From a virus: 38,967 nucleotides of DNA. Below the pieces are notes generated by a model. That model was not told where the DNA came from, searched no databases, and saw only the letters and a program-made list of their open reading frames with translations. A program made the translations under genes and the position numbers. Shown here piece after piece: positions 13,059 through 22,318 of this stretch (within the stretch, counting starts at the first letter, position 1; each line of letters starts with the position of its first letter). The stretch is from IMG/VR virus record IMGVR_UViG_3300047552_000174, positions 1-38,967 of that record; one strand, written 5' to 3'.

Positions 13059-14602
13059 TATTTGTACGCTCCATCTTTAGTGTAAATATCTATCCGTTGA
13101 ATAGATATGGGATAACCCACAATCTGGCACTCAATGCCAACTTGGAAAACCTTACCTGTACCGCTACCCTGCAACCCTAGCGATTTTATAACTAAGTTGC
13201 GGGTATATTCACCAATACCGTATTCTGCGATGTTGTATTCAGCAACCGTAGAGGTATCGGTAATCGTAGTGGTTGCTGACTTTGTGGCTGATGTATAGTC
13301 AAACCCCCACTTCAGCACAACCTGCTGGTTGAGTGTACCGAACAGCGACAACACTGCTTTCTTGAACACCGATGTGCGAATCGGGTCACCGAAGTCAATC
13401 CAGTTGGTGTAATAACTCATCCGGTACTCAGCACCATTATCTGAATAACCTGCGTACTGAGCGATGTAACCGGGCTGACCCATATACAGCACCCGATCAG
13501 ATGAGTAGTGGTAGCACCGTGGATGGATACTTGACCACGTTGTAACCCGGTACGATCCGTCCTGCATTGGTGTACGCATGTCGAAACAGAACGTCACCAG
13601 CGAGTTCTTGAATGTCAGCAGGTAAAACGCATCCACTGGTGAGTAGATTGACCGAATCGTAGTCGCACTGTTCTCGTTGATCAGGTAACTCAACAGATCA
13701 TCGTTGACCGTGCGACTGATCGTGGTGATCGGTGCAGACTTCTCTTGGATCGTGCGACCGAGTGTGCGCAGACCACCACCAGAGAGGAACACAATGTCGT
13801 CAGGCAGATTCTCAATGGTGTCTCGACCCATGCACCCGCAGTTTCCTATGGCATCGTAGAGGGTCATGGTGGAGGGGTCTTTGGCACCTGTGTAGATCAG
13901 AATCTGCTTGGCACCGAAGATGATCAGTTGATTGTTGTGAGCAGCAAGACCCACGATCTCATCCCCACCTTGCGGGAACACACCGTACAAGTTCAACGAT
14001 CCAGAAGTACCACCTGACCACTTCTGGTGGGTCAGTGTGTCGGTCCAATAGACCGTCATGTGGTCAGTGTCGGTTCTGGCCGCCCAGATGCGCCCGTAAG
14101 CCGAGATTGCACAGTTGGCTTTGGGTACAGTACCTGTGGCTGATGGATGCTCACTGAGCCTGCGGTAAGTGGTTGTGGACAGCGAGGGGTCGTAGGTCAG
14201 CGCATCATATCCCTCTTGGAAGAAGATGATCGCACCGTTGAGGTCACACGTTTGCCAGTTGTTCAGCACAATCGTGGGTGCTGCACCGCCGCCGCCATAG
14301 GTCAGTTCGGTCAGAGTGGAGCCGACAAGCTTGAACAGCTTACCGTTACCAGCAGCCACAATGGTGCTTGTACCAGTGGTTTCGATGAGTTCACCAATGC
14401 ACTCAATGTCAGCAGAGCCTAACGCAACGCTGGTATCACTGACAGTTTCCCAGCCTTTGCGAGAACCCACGCGACCGAACTTGTCGATGATACAGTTGTT
14501 CGCCTCAAGAGCGAACTTACTGTCCATATCAACAGGAGCATCTTGGGTATTGAGTCCCGCAAAACCCGGTGCAGTGATAGAGAACGTGCGTATCGGTTGC
14601 AT
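13058..14602 (-). CDS. Tail tubular protein B-like / tail stabilisation protein
   Basis: I take ATG 14602 (514 aa), which overlaps the adaptor stop as TGATG and has a GGATGTAACC site. The N-terminal GFAGLNTQDAPVDMDSKFAL and ANNCIIDKFGRVGSRKGWE segments are typical of podovirus tail-nozzle proteins related to T7 gp12. The body is beta-rich with propeller-like repeats. It probably forms the distal tail tube below the adaptor and precedes the fibre gene in the usual podovirus order. Confidence 0.8.
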   Translation of the reverse strand: MQPIRTFSITAPGFAGLNTQDAPVDMDSKFALEANNCIIDKFGRVGSRKGWETVSDTSVALGSADIECIGELIETTGTSTIVAAGNGKLFKLVGSTLTELTYGGGGAAPTIVLNNWQTCDLNGAIIFFQEGYDALTYDPSLSTTTYRRLSEHPSATGTVPKANCAISAYGRIWAARTDTDHMTVYWTDTLTHQKWSGGTSGSLNLYGVFPQGGDEIVGLAAHNNQLIIFGAKQILIYTGAKDPSTMTLYDAIGNCGCMGRDTIENLPDDIVFLSGGGLRTLGRTIQEKSAPITTISRTVNDDLLSYLINENSATTIRSIYSPVDAFYLLTFKNSLVTFCFDMRTPMQDGSYRVTTWSSIHPRCYHYSSDRVLYMGQPGYIAQYAGYSDNGAEYRMSYYTNWIDFGDPIRTSVFKKAVLSLFGTLNQQVVLKWGFDYTSATKSATTTITDTSTVAEYNIAEYGIGEYTRNLVIKSLGLQGSGTGKVFQVGIECQIVGYPISIQRIDIYTKDGAYK

Positions 14603-15255
14603 CAGGTTACATCCCAAACGTCAAAATCAGGGGTACGAGACTGCTCCAGTGCAATCCTATCCGCAAGGATACCACGATACAGCCCGTAAGCCTCACCAGA
14701 TGACAGACCACCATCTTCGCCACGCTCAGTAAGCGCCCGAGCAAACGCACCAGCAACTACCGGATCAGCAGGTACTGAGATAACGTCAGCGTCATCGGAG
14801 AGGTCAACTTGGGGTACATTCATGTTGAATGCCACCGTGTATGCACCGTTGGGTGTAGGCCAGAGTTCCACCTTGGAGTCAGTACCATCAGACCCGTTCC
14901 ATGCCCAATAGCTAGGCACTTCAGGGGTCGTGGTGGTCAGTTGCTGCTGATCCTCTATCCACTTCATGGACACTTGACGCAGCCTTGCCTGCCGACCCGT
15001 TGTGGTGATGTTGGCAGTAGTACCCTTATGACGAGTACCCGAACCTGTCACCGTGTAGGTGGAGGTATTGGCAACAGTGGTCACGTTCAGAGTGGTGTTG
15101 AGTACATCCCACTCCCACGCTTCCTCTACCTGCCGCTTGGTGTCATTGACATACAGGCCGATCATCTTCGAATAAGCGGTCTGCTGCACAGTCGATACCG
15201 TATCCTCACGCAGACGCATGAGGACTTCATTGACCATTGAGAGATAAGTTGCCAT
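14602..15255 (-). CDS. Head-tail adaptor / tail tubular protein A-like
   Basis: The 217-aa protein begins with the helical segment YLSMVNEVLMRLREDTV and continues with VNDTKRQVEEAWEWDVLN (about residues 32-49), the usual opening of podovirus adaptor proteins (T7 gp11-like family) that bind under the portal. The end (ARALTERGEDGGLSSGEAYG) is again helical. It sits directly before the tail tubular B-like gene, which fits. Starts and stops overlap neighbours (TAATG). Confidence 0.82.
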   Translation of the reverse strand: MATYLSMVNEVLMRLREDTVSTVQQTAYSKMIGLYVNDTKRQVEEAWEWDVLNTTLNVTTVANTSTYTVTGSGTRHKGTTANITTTGRQARLRQVSMKWIEDQQQLTTTTPEVPSYWAWNGSDGTDSKVELWPTPNGAYTVAFNMNVPQVDLSDDADVISVPADPVVAGAFARALTERGEDGGLSSGEAYGLYRGILADRIALEQSRTPDFDVWDVT

Positions 15256-17747
15256 TATTGATTCTCACCAGTTAGCATACCTTTTTGGAAGGCGCGGGTT
15301 TTCTTACCTTGCACTCCTGAACTGACAGGGCGCGGTGCCCTCAGAGTTTCTTGGAGTTGGTCAACCAATGCCGCCATTCTCGCACGTTCAGATTGCAACC
15401 GAGCCATTTGATCTGTCTTAGTGGCGATTTCGTGTGCCATCAAGCGGTAGTTGGTGCGGTTAGCAAGCTGTTCAGCAAGCAACGCTTCCATACGACCAAG
15501 AGTTTGAGTTTGAGCGTTAGCCTTGTCAATGACACCTTGTACCCATTGACGATCAGCCATTTTGGTCTTGACTTGTGCGTCAGACAAACCTTTGAATTCA
15601 GGTAGTGCTTTCTGAATATCAACAGCAGTCTTGTTCCACGCCACTTTCTCGGCAGCGGTCATTGCGAAAGTTTGACCTGAAGCAACCTTCTGAGCAGCAG
15701 AATTCAGATTTGCACCAGTATTGGATTGCCAAATTTCAGGAGTTGCACCCTTGACACCTTGATCAGCAGCGCGAAGTTTTCCAGTGATTGGGTCAAGATC
15801 AAACAACATTCCACCACTAGCAGGCTTACGAGGTGCTGCTGCTTCTGCTTCTGCTGCTGCTGCTTCTGCTGCTGCGCCTTGACGCATACTGAGGTCACGG
15901 ACCCGAGCATCTTCCATCCGCAATGCACCCATTTGTCCACCAACTGGTCCTTCAGACAATCCAATCTGTGGAATATTGGGTGCTTGTGATGTAGGTTGCG
16001 GAGCCTCGTAAGGCTTGCCAGCGGTAAAGTTGGGACGGTATGAAGTTTTACCGGGTGCCGGAAGCAACCTCTGATCAAGAACTTCAGTAACTGGTACTTT
16101 GGTTGGTGCTTCCGGTAAAGGAATACGGCGATCCAACGGGGTCGCGTTCTTAGCTTGATAAGCTTCACTGAGCATCTTCTCCAGACGCAACTTACCGCCA
16201 ACAGATGCTATACCCGCTGATACAGCAGATGTAGCCACTGGCGCACCAAATGTGGAACCTACAGCAAAACCTAACGTACCAGCGGGACCACTGCGAACAG
16301 GAACGTGAATCTTTGTTCCTTCCTTCTTAGCGTACACATTACTGACTTCAGGCATATTTGCAGCAAATTGACCCATTTCGGCAGCAGCACCTGTGAGATT
16401 GTGCTTACCTGCCATTTCAGCAGCAAACACCATGGGGTCCACCTGACGAGTAGCCAAGTTGGTGGCACGTTCAAGCGAGTATGCTTGAGCAAGTTTCACG
16501 CGACTGTCTTTCAGTCGTTTCGCTAGTTCAGGCGATGCGTTCAATTCTAGGTGTTTGTCCAGAATGTTCGCAATCTCCATCTTGGCATCAGCCATTGCCC
16601 GAGTAGTTGGGTCAACTTGCGCTGTACGAGCAGTGTCGTAAACCTCTTTGGCTTCCTTACGCAATGCCCGAGTGGTCTTGATGAGTTCGGCAGCATCTAC
16701 ACCTTCACCAAGGCGTTCGGCGACAACATCACCAAGGCGTTTAACCTTACCTGCGTCAACAGCACTTGTGCCCATCAGATCAGGTACTTCAATATTCCTG
16801 ACTTGACTTACCAATTCTGCATCAGGAACAATAGTCCCGATATTCGCAGCTTCACGGTATGGTGCAGCAATTCGGGTCTTTGCATCTTTATATGCTTTGG
16901 CGTCCAATGGTGTATCTTTGGCGATGCCTAGTTCTTTACGCACCATTTCATTGAACTTTGGTGCATTGTTGATACTTGCGGCAGCGTTGAAATAGTCACT
17001 ATTGACAATAGCGTTATCAATCGTAGCCTTCATTGAAGGATTGACCACTGCTGGGTTCATAGTGAGTTTGTTCTTCTTACCTATGTTACCAGCGTCAATC
17101 ACAGCACTGCGTTGCCAATCAGCAGAAGATAATGCTTGAGCCTTCGCAGCTTGTGCTTCAGGTGTGAACCCTTTTGCGACATTCACACCCTTCTTCACAC
17201 CTATAAACCCAAGTGCTTGAGGTATCGCTTCCTGAACAGCATTTGCAGCCATTCCTCTTGCGGAAAGATTGTCACCTTGACCCCGAACCACATCGGCAAC
17301 CGAACCACTCACGGCACTGACACCTTGACCGATTTTCTCAGGTATGAAATTCAGAGGGTTGTATTCGGACCTACCCGCAGCAGTGCGAGGCTCATACGTT
17401 AAGGTACTCTCAATTCGCTGTTTTGTCTGTACCGGGTTGTTTGGAGCAATTCCCAAATAGTCAGCGAACATTGCCGCAATACCACCCACATCAGAGACAG
17501 GTTTTGCAACCATTGATGTGGCTATTTTCGCCAGTGGTTCAGTCACACCACCTACAGCTTGGGTAAAGACCGAAGGGCGCGATGGTTGAGGTGCAGGAGT
17601 AGCACCTTGTCGCTGCACCCGAGTAGCAGTGTTGAACGCAGCAGCGGATGGTGTGTACGCAGGCGCATCTAAAAAAGCGTCAATAGCATCCGGTGCCGCA
17701 CTTGGTGGTGCGGGAGCATCCAGAAAAGCATCAATAGCGTCTGTCAT
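15255..17747 (-). CDS. Large internal virion protein (830 aa)
   Basis: The product is long, Ala-rich and helical, without recognised enzymatic motifs. It opens with two copies of DAIDAFLDAPA (residues about 3-13 and 20-30), then a low-complexity Pro/Ala segment. A glycine-rich hydrophobic patch lies around GFAVGSTFGAPVATSAVSAG. An Ala/Glu run (AAAEAAAAEAEAAA) is coded by imperfect GCT/TCT-like triplets near 15838-15880. Position between the tail tubular genes and two other large proteins suggests a podovirus internal core or DNA-ejection protein (role of T7 gp14-gp16). I see no transglycosylase motif. Confidence 0.75.
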   Translation of the reverse strand: MTDAIDAFLDAPAPPSAAPDAIDAFLDAPAYTPSAAAFNTATRVQRQGATPAPQPSRPSVFTQAVGGVTEPLAKIATSMVAKPVSDVGGIAAMFADYLGIAPNNPVQTKQRIESTLTYEPRTAAGRSEYNPLNFIPEKIGQGVSAVSGSVADVVRGQGDNLSARGMAANAVQEAIPQALGFIGVKKGVNVAKGFTPEAQAAKAQALSSADWQRSAVIDAGNIGKKNKLTMNPAVVNPSMKATIDNAIVNSDYFNAAASINNAPKFNEMVRKELGIAKDTPLDAKAYKDAKTRIAAPYREAANIGTIVPDAELVSQVRNIEVPDLMGTSAVDAGKVKRLGDVVAERLGEGVDAAELIKTTRALRKEAKEVYDTARTAQVDPTTRAMADAKMEIANILDKHLELNASPELAKRLKDSRVKLAQAYSLERATNLATRQVDPMVFAAEMAGKHNLTGAAAEMGQFAANMPEVSNVYAKKEGTKIHVPVRSGPAGTLGFAVGSTFGAPVATSAVSAGIASVGGKLRLEKMLSEAYQAKNATPLDRRIPLPEAPTKVPVTEVLDQRLLPAPGKTSYRPNFTAGKPYEAPQPTSQAPNIPQIGLSEGPVGGQMGALRMEDARVRDLSMRQGAAAEAAAAEAEAAAPRKPASGGMLFDLDPITGKLRAADQGVKGATPEIWQSNTGANLNSAAQKVASGQTFAMTAAEKVAWNKTAVDIQKALPEFKGLSDAQVKTKMADRQWVQGVIDKANAQTQTLGRMEALLAEQLANRTNYRLMAHEIATKTDQMARLQSERARMAALVDQLQETLRAPRPVSSGVQGKKTRAFQKGMLTGENQ

Positions 17748-19219
17748 TTGATTTCAATCCCTCTCGATTGCATATCTAACAGTATTTGCCGGGCTTGTTC
17801 TCTAGTTATTGTCTTACCAACTGCCGCTTTTACACTAGCCGGAGTCGTAAAATTAAAAGGTTTTTCACCATAAGTTACCGGAGTATTTGACGGGGATTTA
17901 GGTGCTTCCGGCTTCCTCAAAAACATTGTCTCAGGAAGTCCATTGTTCTTGAAGAACGTTTTACGTTCACCACGAGCAACAGAAGAATCCCAATCATTAA
18001 CTGATTTGAGCATATCCAGTTTGCGCTGTCGAGCCATTGTTAGCAGAGTATCTTTCTCCATTGACAAAGCACCTGTCATTGCTTTACGCAAGAACTCACG
18101 TTCAGCAGGAGTATCCATACCCTTGGCACCAATACCTAGAGATTGGATCAACGGAAAAACCTCTGAACTCATCATAACGTCAGCGATTTCAGTATCCGAT
18201 GCTTTCTTGGCTGCATCCATACCCCCAAGGGCGGCAATGACCTTATTCATACCGAGGCGAATGTCGGCCATTGTGCCAGTGCTAACGTCACCTGTCTCAA
18301 GCTGGGTAATCAACCTATCAATCTTCGGGATAACTTCAGCAGATGCTTTAGCGGATTTGTAATCGGACAGTGCAAGTTCGTTACCTGTTTCAGCACCTTT
18401 TTGTGCACCTTTAATTAAACCAGCTACTTCAGGTGACTTACCTGCCGATACTTTACCCTTCAATTCAGGACCTATACCGTAACGAACCACTCCGTTTTCA
18501 TCAACATACTCTTTGACAGTGGTGCTTTCGGCAGCAACCTTTTCCGTACCGATCTTGTAGAGTTTCCCAAGGGTGGACGCATCAATTTCTTGATCCGTAC
18601 CTGCTTTGTAGAACTTACCTGTCGTTGGGTCTTGCTGAACTATTTGATTGGCCTCAGTCTTGTAAGTAACGCGAGATGGTTGTTTGCCAGTTTTTGCTGC
18701 CTGCATGGCTCTGACCATTCCGGCAAGGTATTTATACTCATCGGAATCTTGCTGTCCATCTGCACTTAACTCTCGCATCCGATCAAGGTATTGAATCAAC
18801 TTGTCATCTTTACCGCCGGGTTGATAAGCCTCGTTCTTCTTAATCTGAGAACGCTTCAATTCCTCTGCCGTTTGGAGTTCTTTTACCTTACGAGCCTCTT
18901 GAACCCAGCGTTGTGCCAATGACGGATTCACGTTCATCAGCCTACGCGCACCCTCAAGCAGTCCTTCGGCAGTGGATGTGTCCAACCCTTGAGTAGCCTG
19001 CTGAACCTGCTGCGCCATCTGCTCCTGTGGACTCACACCACCTAGAGCCTTAGCACCTGCACCCGCAAGCATACCGACACCTTGATAGATGCCCATGTTG
19101 GCACGTTCAAACGGGTCGAGTTTTGCGTACTGGAGTGCGTTGGCCTGTAGTTGCTGCTGGCGTAGTTGAGCAATCTCATCAGGTGTTGGTCCGAACAGAC
19201 CTGTCAAATCGTTAGCCAT
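17744..19219 (-). CDS. Internal virion protein (491 aa)
   Basis: This 491-aa protein is mostly helical with Gln/Ala-rich stretches at the N-terminus (EIAQLRQQQLQANALQYAKL, then GVSPQEQMAQQVQQATQ). A hydrophobic glycine-rich stretch lies at about 45-60 (IYQGVGMLAGAGAKALGG). It overlaps both flanking internal virion genes by one to four bases. As one of three adjacent large proteins between capsid and adaptor genes, it probably belongs to the ejected internal core. No enzymatic motif is evident. Confidence 0.72.
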   Translation of the reverse strand: MANDLTGLFGPTPDEIAQLRQQQLQANALQYAKLDPFERANMGIYQGVGMLAGAGAKALGGVSPQEQMAQQVQQATQGLDTSTAEGLLEGARRLMNVNPSLAQRWVQEARKVKELQTAEELKRSQIKKNEAYQPGGKDDKLIQYLDRMRELSADGQQDSDEYKYLAGMVRAMQAAKTGKQPSRVTYKTEANQIVQQDPTTGKFYKAGTDQEIDASTLGKLYKIGTEKVAAESTTVKEYVDENGVVRYGIGPELKGKVSAGKSPEVAGLIKGAQKGAETGNELALSDYKSAKASAEVIPKIDRLITQLETGDVSTGTMADIRLGMNKVIAALGGMDAAKKASDTEIADVMMSSEVFPLIQSLGIGAKGMDTPAEREFLRKAMTGALSMEKDTLLTMARQRKLDMLKSVNDWDSSVARGERKTFFKNNGLPETMFLRKPEAPKSPSNTPVTYGEKPFNFTTPASVKAAVGKTITREQARQILLDMQSRGIEIK

Positions 19220-21657
19220 TACAGTTTTGCTCCTGTCATTGGATCAAACTTATATCCGGTAAGCATATTACCAGCACCTGTCAATGCAGTAGCCCAAGGT
19301 GAGTAGGCATTCGCAGGTGCCATTGTAGATGCTGCGCCTGTCATACCACCTGCGAGTAATTTACCCGCCTGAGCATTCGCAGCACTTGTCTGACCACCTA
19401 AACTTATACCCACATCCATTGCGTTCTGACCCAAACCTTCAATGGTCTGAGCAGTACCCAAAGCAGTCTTGAACGGGTTGTATGCTGCGGTCTGATTAGC
19501 GTACATGGAGCCGAGCAGGTTGCTACCTGATCCGGCAAGGTTCGCACCGCCAGATAGAATATCCATACCCACACCTGTAAGGGTCTTGTATGGGTTGTAT
19601 GCTGCGGTCTGAGTATCGAACATGCCACGGATCAGGTTGTTACCTTCACCTGCCATCTTCACACCATAGGAACCAAGTCCTGTAGCAGCACCCAAAGCAG
19701 CGTTGTACGGGTTGTATGCAGCAGTTTGTGCACCATACATACCTTGCAACAAGTTACCGCCCGTATCGACCATGCCTGCGCCGAACTTAGCGTAGTCCAT
19801 GCCGCCACGGGTAGCGTCTGCTGCAAGCTGGTTGTTCTGCTGCAACTGAGCGTTCAGAAGTGCCTGCAACTGCGGGTTAGCAGCACCTTGACCACCTACT
19901 CCACCACCGATAGCGAACCCGCCACGGCCCTGTGCCTGCATTTGAGCCTGCAACTGCGCCAGTGCGTCAGCACGACCGGGTTCCAGCAGACGCATCTGAT
20001 CAGCGTAGTATTTCGCTGCCTGAGCCTGTGGATCGGTAGCCAAGTACCCTTGACCAAGCTGCATCGCTCGTTGTGCAGCAGCACCCATTGGAGCAGTAGC
20101 TGCCTGTACTGCGGCAGGGTTTACCCTAAAACCTTGCGCATCGGTCATCAGACCGCCACTCAGACTCATCGCATCCTGACCTAATCCGAGTGCTTGCTGA
20201 CCCGCAGCACCAATCGGCAACGTGGCATTCTGGATCGACTTGGGATCGTAGAAGAACTGCTGCGCTTGGTTGAATACGTTGCCACCAGTGGTCAGCATAT
20301 TCTGACCCTGAGCCATGGCTTGCTGTGCAGCAGCACCTAGAGGGGCAGTTGCCGCTTGTGCACCTTGAGCCTGTGTCAGCAGACCACCGAGGCTACCCAT
20401 TGTCTGATCACGCAGGGCCTGCATCTGCGGTGTCAAGTTGTAACCAGCACTTACAAGATTACCCTTGTCATCGTATCCGAACTGCGATGATCCGAAACCA
20501 GTGGTTACACCAACAGGTTTGAACTTTGCAGCGTCAGCAGCGATCTGTGCAGCACGAATCTGAGCATCGGCCTGAATCTTTGCAGCTTCCTTTGCCGACT
20601 CACCCGCTGCCAAACCACCTGCTGTACTCAGCAGACCGGGTAGATAAGGTTTCAACCAATCAGGTACGACCGATGGGATCGGTACACCGGGCGTTGTAGG
20701 TGTAGTGGGTGCAGGAACAGTTACTCCCGGCGTAACTAGACCACCCCCTGCAGTAGTAAGTTCAGGCGCAAGTGTCGTACCACCCAATGCCGCAGCGGTA
20801 GCTGCACCACTAGCTGCACCTAATGTCGGTAACGCAGCACCTGCGGTTACAGCACCGAGTTCGGGAGCAAGTGTCGCTCCCGCAGTGGATAGACCTAAAC
20901 CACCAGTTGCTGCCGCATTTGTCGTACTGGCTAGACTTCCTGTACCTAATGTACCGGAACCTCCAGACAAGCTATACATTCCCGAACCAGTGCCTCCTGT
21001 GGCAGTACCTGCGGCAGTACCTGCGGCAGTACCTGCGGCAGTACCTGCCATTGCAGCGTTATTCAAAAGTCCTGCACCGCCAACTATGGCGAGACCTGTC
21101 TGAAAATCTTTGTTGTTTAGAGTGTCGTTGACAGAGCTTACAAAGTGTCCAATAGGGTTCGCCGCCCCGCCGCCCATCTGGAATGGAGAGCCAACAGTAT
21201 TTCCAGAAGCATTAACAGGTTGATAAGTATTACCACCCAAGTGTTTAATGCGATTTGTTACGTTTCCTGTTGTGTCGTAATAGGTTAGGATATTACCGTC
21301 TTGCTTCAGATAGCCTTCCGGTGGTAGCTGTTCGATGCCCTCTCCATCAGTCGCACTACCGTGTCCTGCCGGGTAAATAGGAGTCATTCCAGCGGGGTTA
21401 AATGCTGGTGCAGGAGCCGGGGCTGGTGTAGGACTCATCATTCCACCCCCACCAACACCTACACCCGAACCATTCTGAGGTCCAAACACAGCATCGACCG
21501 AGCCGGGAGCAAAGCCCCACATCTCGTCCATCTGTGCATTGGTTAGACCATACGCATTTTTAAGGATCGCGTAAGCATTCTGCTCTGGAGAATTCCCATT
21601 AATCGCAGCCATTTGCTGCGCTTGCTGCGTAATTACCGCGATATCGGGATAAGCCAT
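19219..21657 (-). CDS. Gly/Ala-rich repeat virion protein (812 aa)
   Basis: The N-terminus is ordered-looking (residues 1-55, with NSPEQNAYAILKNAYGLT). Then comes a Gly/Ala/Thr-rich low-complexity part containing AGTAAGTAAGTA, coded by a 12-base tandem repeat. The second half has two repeat families: three units around APLGAAAQQAMxxGQ, and three ~39-residue units each containing QTAAYNPY/F (GAQTAAYNPYNAAL, DTQTAAYNPYKTLT, ANQTAAYNPFKTAL). It is likely an internal or ejection protein that inserts in membranes. Function unproven. Confidence 0.75.
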   Translation of the reverse strand: MAYPDIAVITQQAQQMAAINGNSPEQNAYAILKNAYGLTNAQMDEMWGFAPGSVDAVFGPQNGSGVGVGGGGMMSPTPAPAPAPAFNPAGMTPIYPAGHGSATDGEGIEQLPPEGYLKQDGNILTYYDTTGNVTNRIKHLGGNTYQPVNASGNTVGSPFQMGGGAANPIGHFVSSVNDTLNNKDFQTGLAIVGGAGLLNNAAMAGTAAGTAAGTAAGTATGGTGSGMYSLSGGSGTLGTGSLASTTNAAATGGLGLSTAGATLAPELGAVTAGAALPTLGAASGAATAAALGGTTLAPELTTAGGGLVTPGVTVPAPTTPTTPGVPIPSVVPDWLKPYLPGLLSTAGGLAAGESAKEAAKIQADAQIRAAQIAADAAKFKPVGVTTGFGSSQFGYDDKGNLVSAGYNLTPQMQALRDQTMGSLGGLLTQAQGAQAATAPLGAAAQQAMAQGQNMLTTGGNVFNQAQQFFYDPKSIQNATLPIGAAGQQALGLGQDAMSLSGGLMTDAQGFRVNPAAVQAATAPMGAAAQRAMQLGQGYLATDPQAQAAKYYADQMRLLEPGRADALAQLQAQMQAQGRGGFAIGGGVGGQGAANPQLQALLNAQLQQNNQLAADATRGGMDYAKFGAGMVDTGGNLLQGMYGAQTAAYNPYNAALGAATGLGSYGVKMAGEGNNLIRGMFDTQTAAYNPYKTLTGVGMDILSGGANLAGSGSNLLGSMYANQTAAYNPFKTALGTAQTIEGLGQNAMDVGISLGGQTSAANAQAGKLLAGGMTGAASTMAPANAYSPWATALTGAGNMLTGYKFDPMTGAKL
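20999..21050. repeat. 12-base tandem repeat within the 812-aa gene
   Basis: The unit GGCAGTACCTGC (plus-strand reading) is repeated four times in a row from about 21001 and codes on the minus strand for the AGTA/AGTAAGTA stretch. Exact repeats of this kind change copy number by slippage, so isolates may differ in length here. Confidence 0.85.
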
Positions 21658-21665
21658 GATCTATC

Positions 21666-21896
21666 CTACTGCTGAAGAAACGAAGGAACCTGTATTTTAG
21701 CTGGTCGCCCCCGTTTAAGGGTCAACACTTCTTTGGGGGCCGCTTGGTGCGATTCTGTTTGGAGGGTTTCTGTGGCTTGAGCATCCTGAAGTTCCTCAGT
21801 GTACCCTTCATGCTTGCGCAACCCAGCAATATCATTCTCATTTGAAAATGACACCTTGTTACCAGACCGCTTACAAATGAAAGTTACTTGTGTCAT
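21666..21896 (-). CDS. Hypothetical 76-aa protein
   Basis: A short soluble protein, beginning TQVTFICKRSGNKVSF and including a DIAGLRKHEGYTE segment, with a Gln/Thr/Glu-rich middle and a basic TLKRGRPAK patch (residues about 58-66) resembling an AT-hook. It lies between the terminator after the decoration-like gene and the 812-aa gene. It may be a small virion or DNA-binding protein. The ATG at 21896 is directly after the T-run of the terminator at 21905-21920, so part of its expression depends on readthrough. Confidence 0.65.
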   Translation of the reverse strand: MTQVTFICKRSGNKVSFSNENDIAGLRKHEGYTEELQDAQATETLQTESHQAAPKEVLTLKRGRPAKIQVPSFLQQ

Positions 21897-21920
21897 AAAA
21901 GAAACCCCGCCGAAGCGGGG
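21894..21920 (-). terminator. Intrinsic terminator with UUCG loop after the decoration-like gene
   Basis: On the minus strand CCCCGC and GCGGGG (21905-21920) form a six-pair stem with a UUCG tetraloop, followed by TTTCTTTT. The T tract runs into the next ATG. It probably lowers expression of the internal virion genes relative to the capsid genes. Confidence 0.85.
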
Positions 21921-21932
21921 CTAGTTGGTTGA

Positions 21933-22250
21933 TTACCAGCTTGGGCGACCGACTATGAACTTCACAGTGGTCGATGCGAGGTTGATAGCACCCGCAGAGT
22001 TGTTCAGCAGTGTCAGCGTCACAGTGTTTGCAGCAGTCACTGCACCACCGATAACGGCATCCACTGTGTCAACACCTACCGAGACACCCATCACAATGTC
22101 GCCAAGTGCTACATTGGGAACAGTCACATCAGCCGAAGCAAATGTACCCGAACCTGTCGCAGCATTAGCGAAGTCAACGGTATCCGTTACGCACCACAGT
22201 TCAGTGAATGCACCCTGAAACTGTTTAGCACCTTGTTGTACTGTAGCCAT
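21933..22250 (-). CDS. Small beta-rich virion protein, decoration-like
   Basis: The 105-aa product follows the major capsid gene and is rich in Ala, Thr, Val and Gly with alternating patterns (ASADVTVPNVALGDIVMGVS, then AANTVTLTLLNNSAGAINL), typical of beta-sandwich head or tail accessory proteins. Being between two terminators in the capsid region supports a structural role. Decoration protein or head-fibre base are both possible. No cysteine motif or catalytic site. Confidence 0.68.
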   Translation of the reverse strand: MATVQQGAKQFQGAFTELWCVTDTVDFANAATGSGTFASADVTVPNVALGDIVMGVSVGVDTVDAVIGGAVTAANTVTLTLLNNSAGAINLASTTVKFIVGRPSW

Positions 22251-22276
22251 GATTTATTCCTTTGTTAAGTTAGAAA

Positions 22277-22296
22277 CTAGGGACCGAAGTCCCTAG
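22277..22296 (-). terminator. UUCG-loop terminator after the major capsid gene
   Basis: CTAGGGAC and GTCCCTAG form an eight-pair stem around TTCG on the minus strand, followed by TTTCTAA. It lies between the capsid stop and the next start. The short T tract suggests partial termination, giving more capsid mRNA than downstream mRNA. Confidence 0.8.
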
Positions 22297-22318
22297 AGTT
22301 CAGGGATTACGCAGGAAC

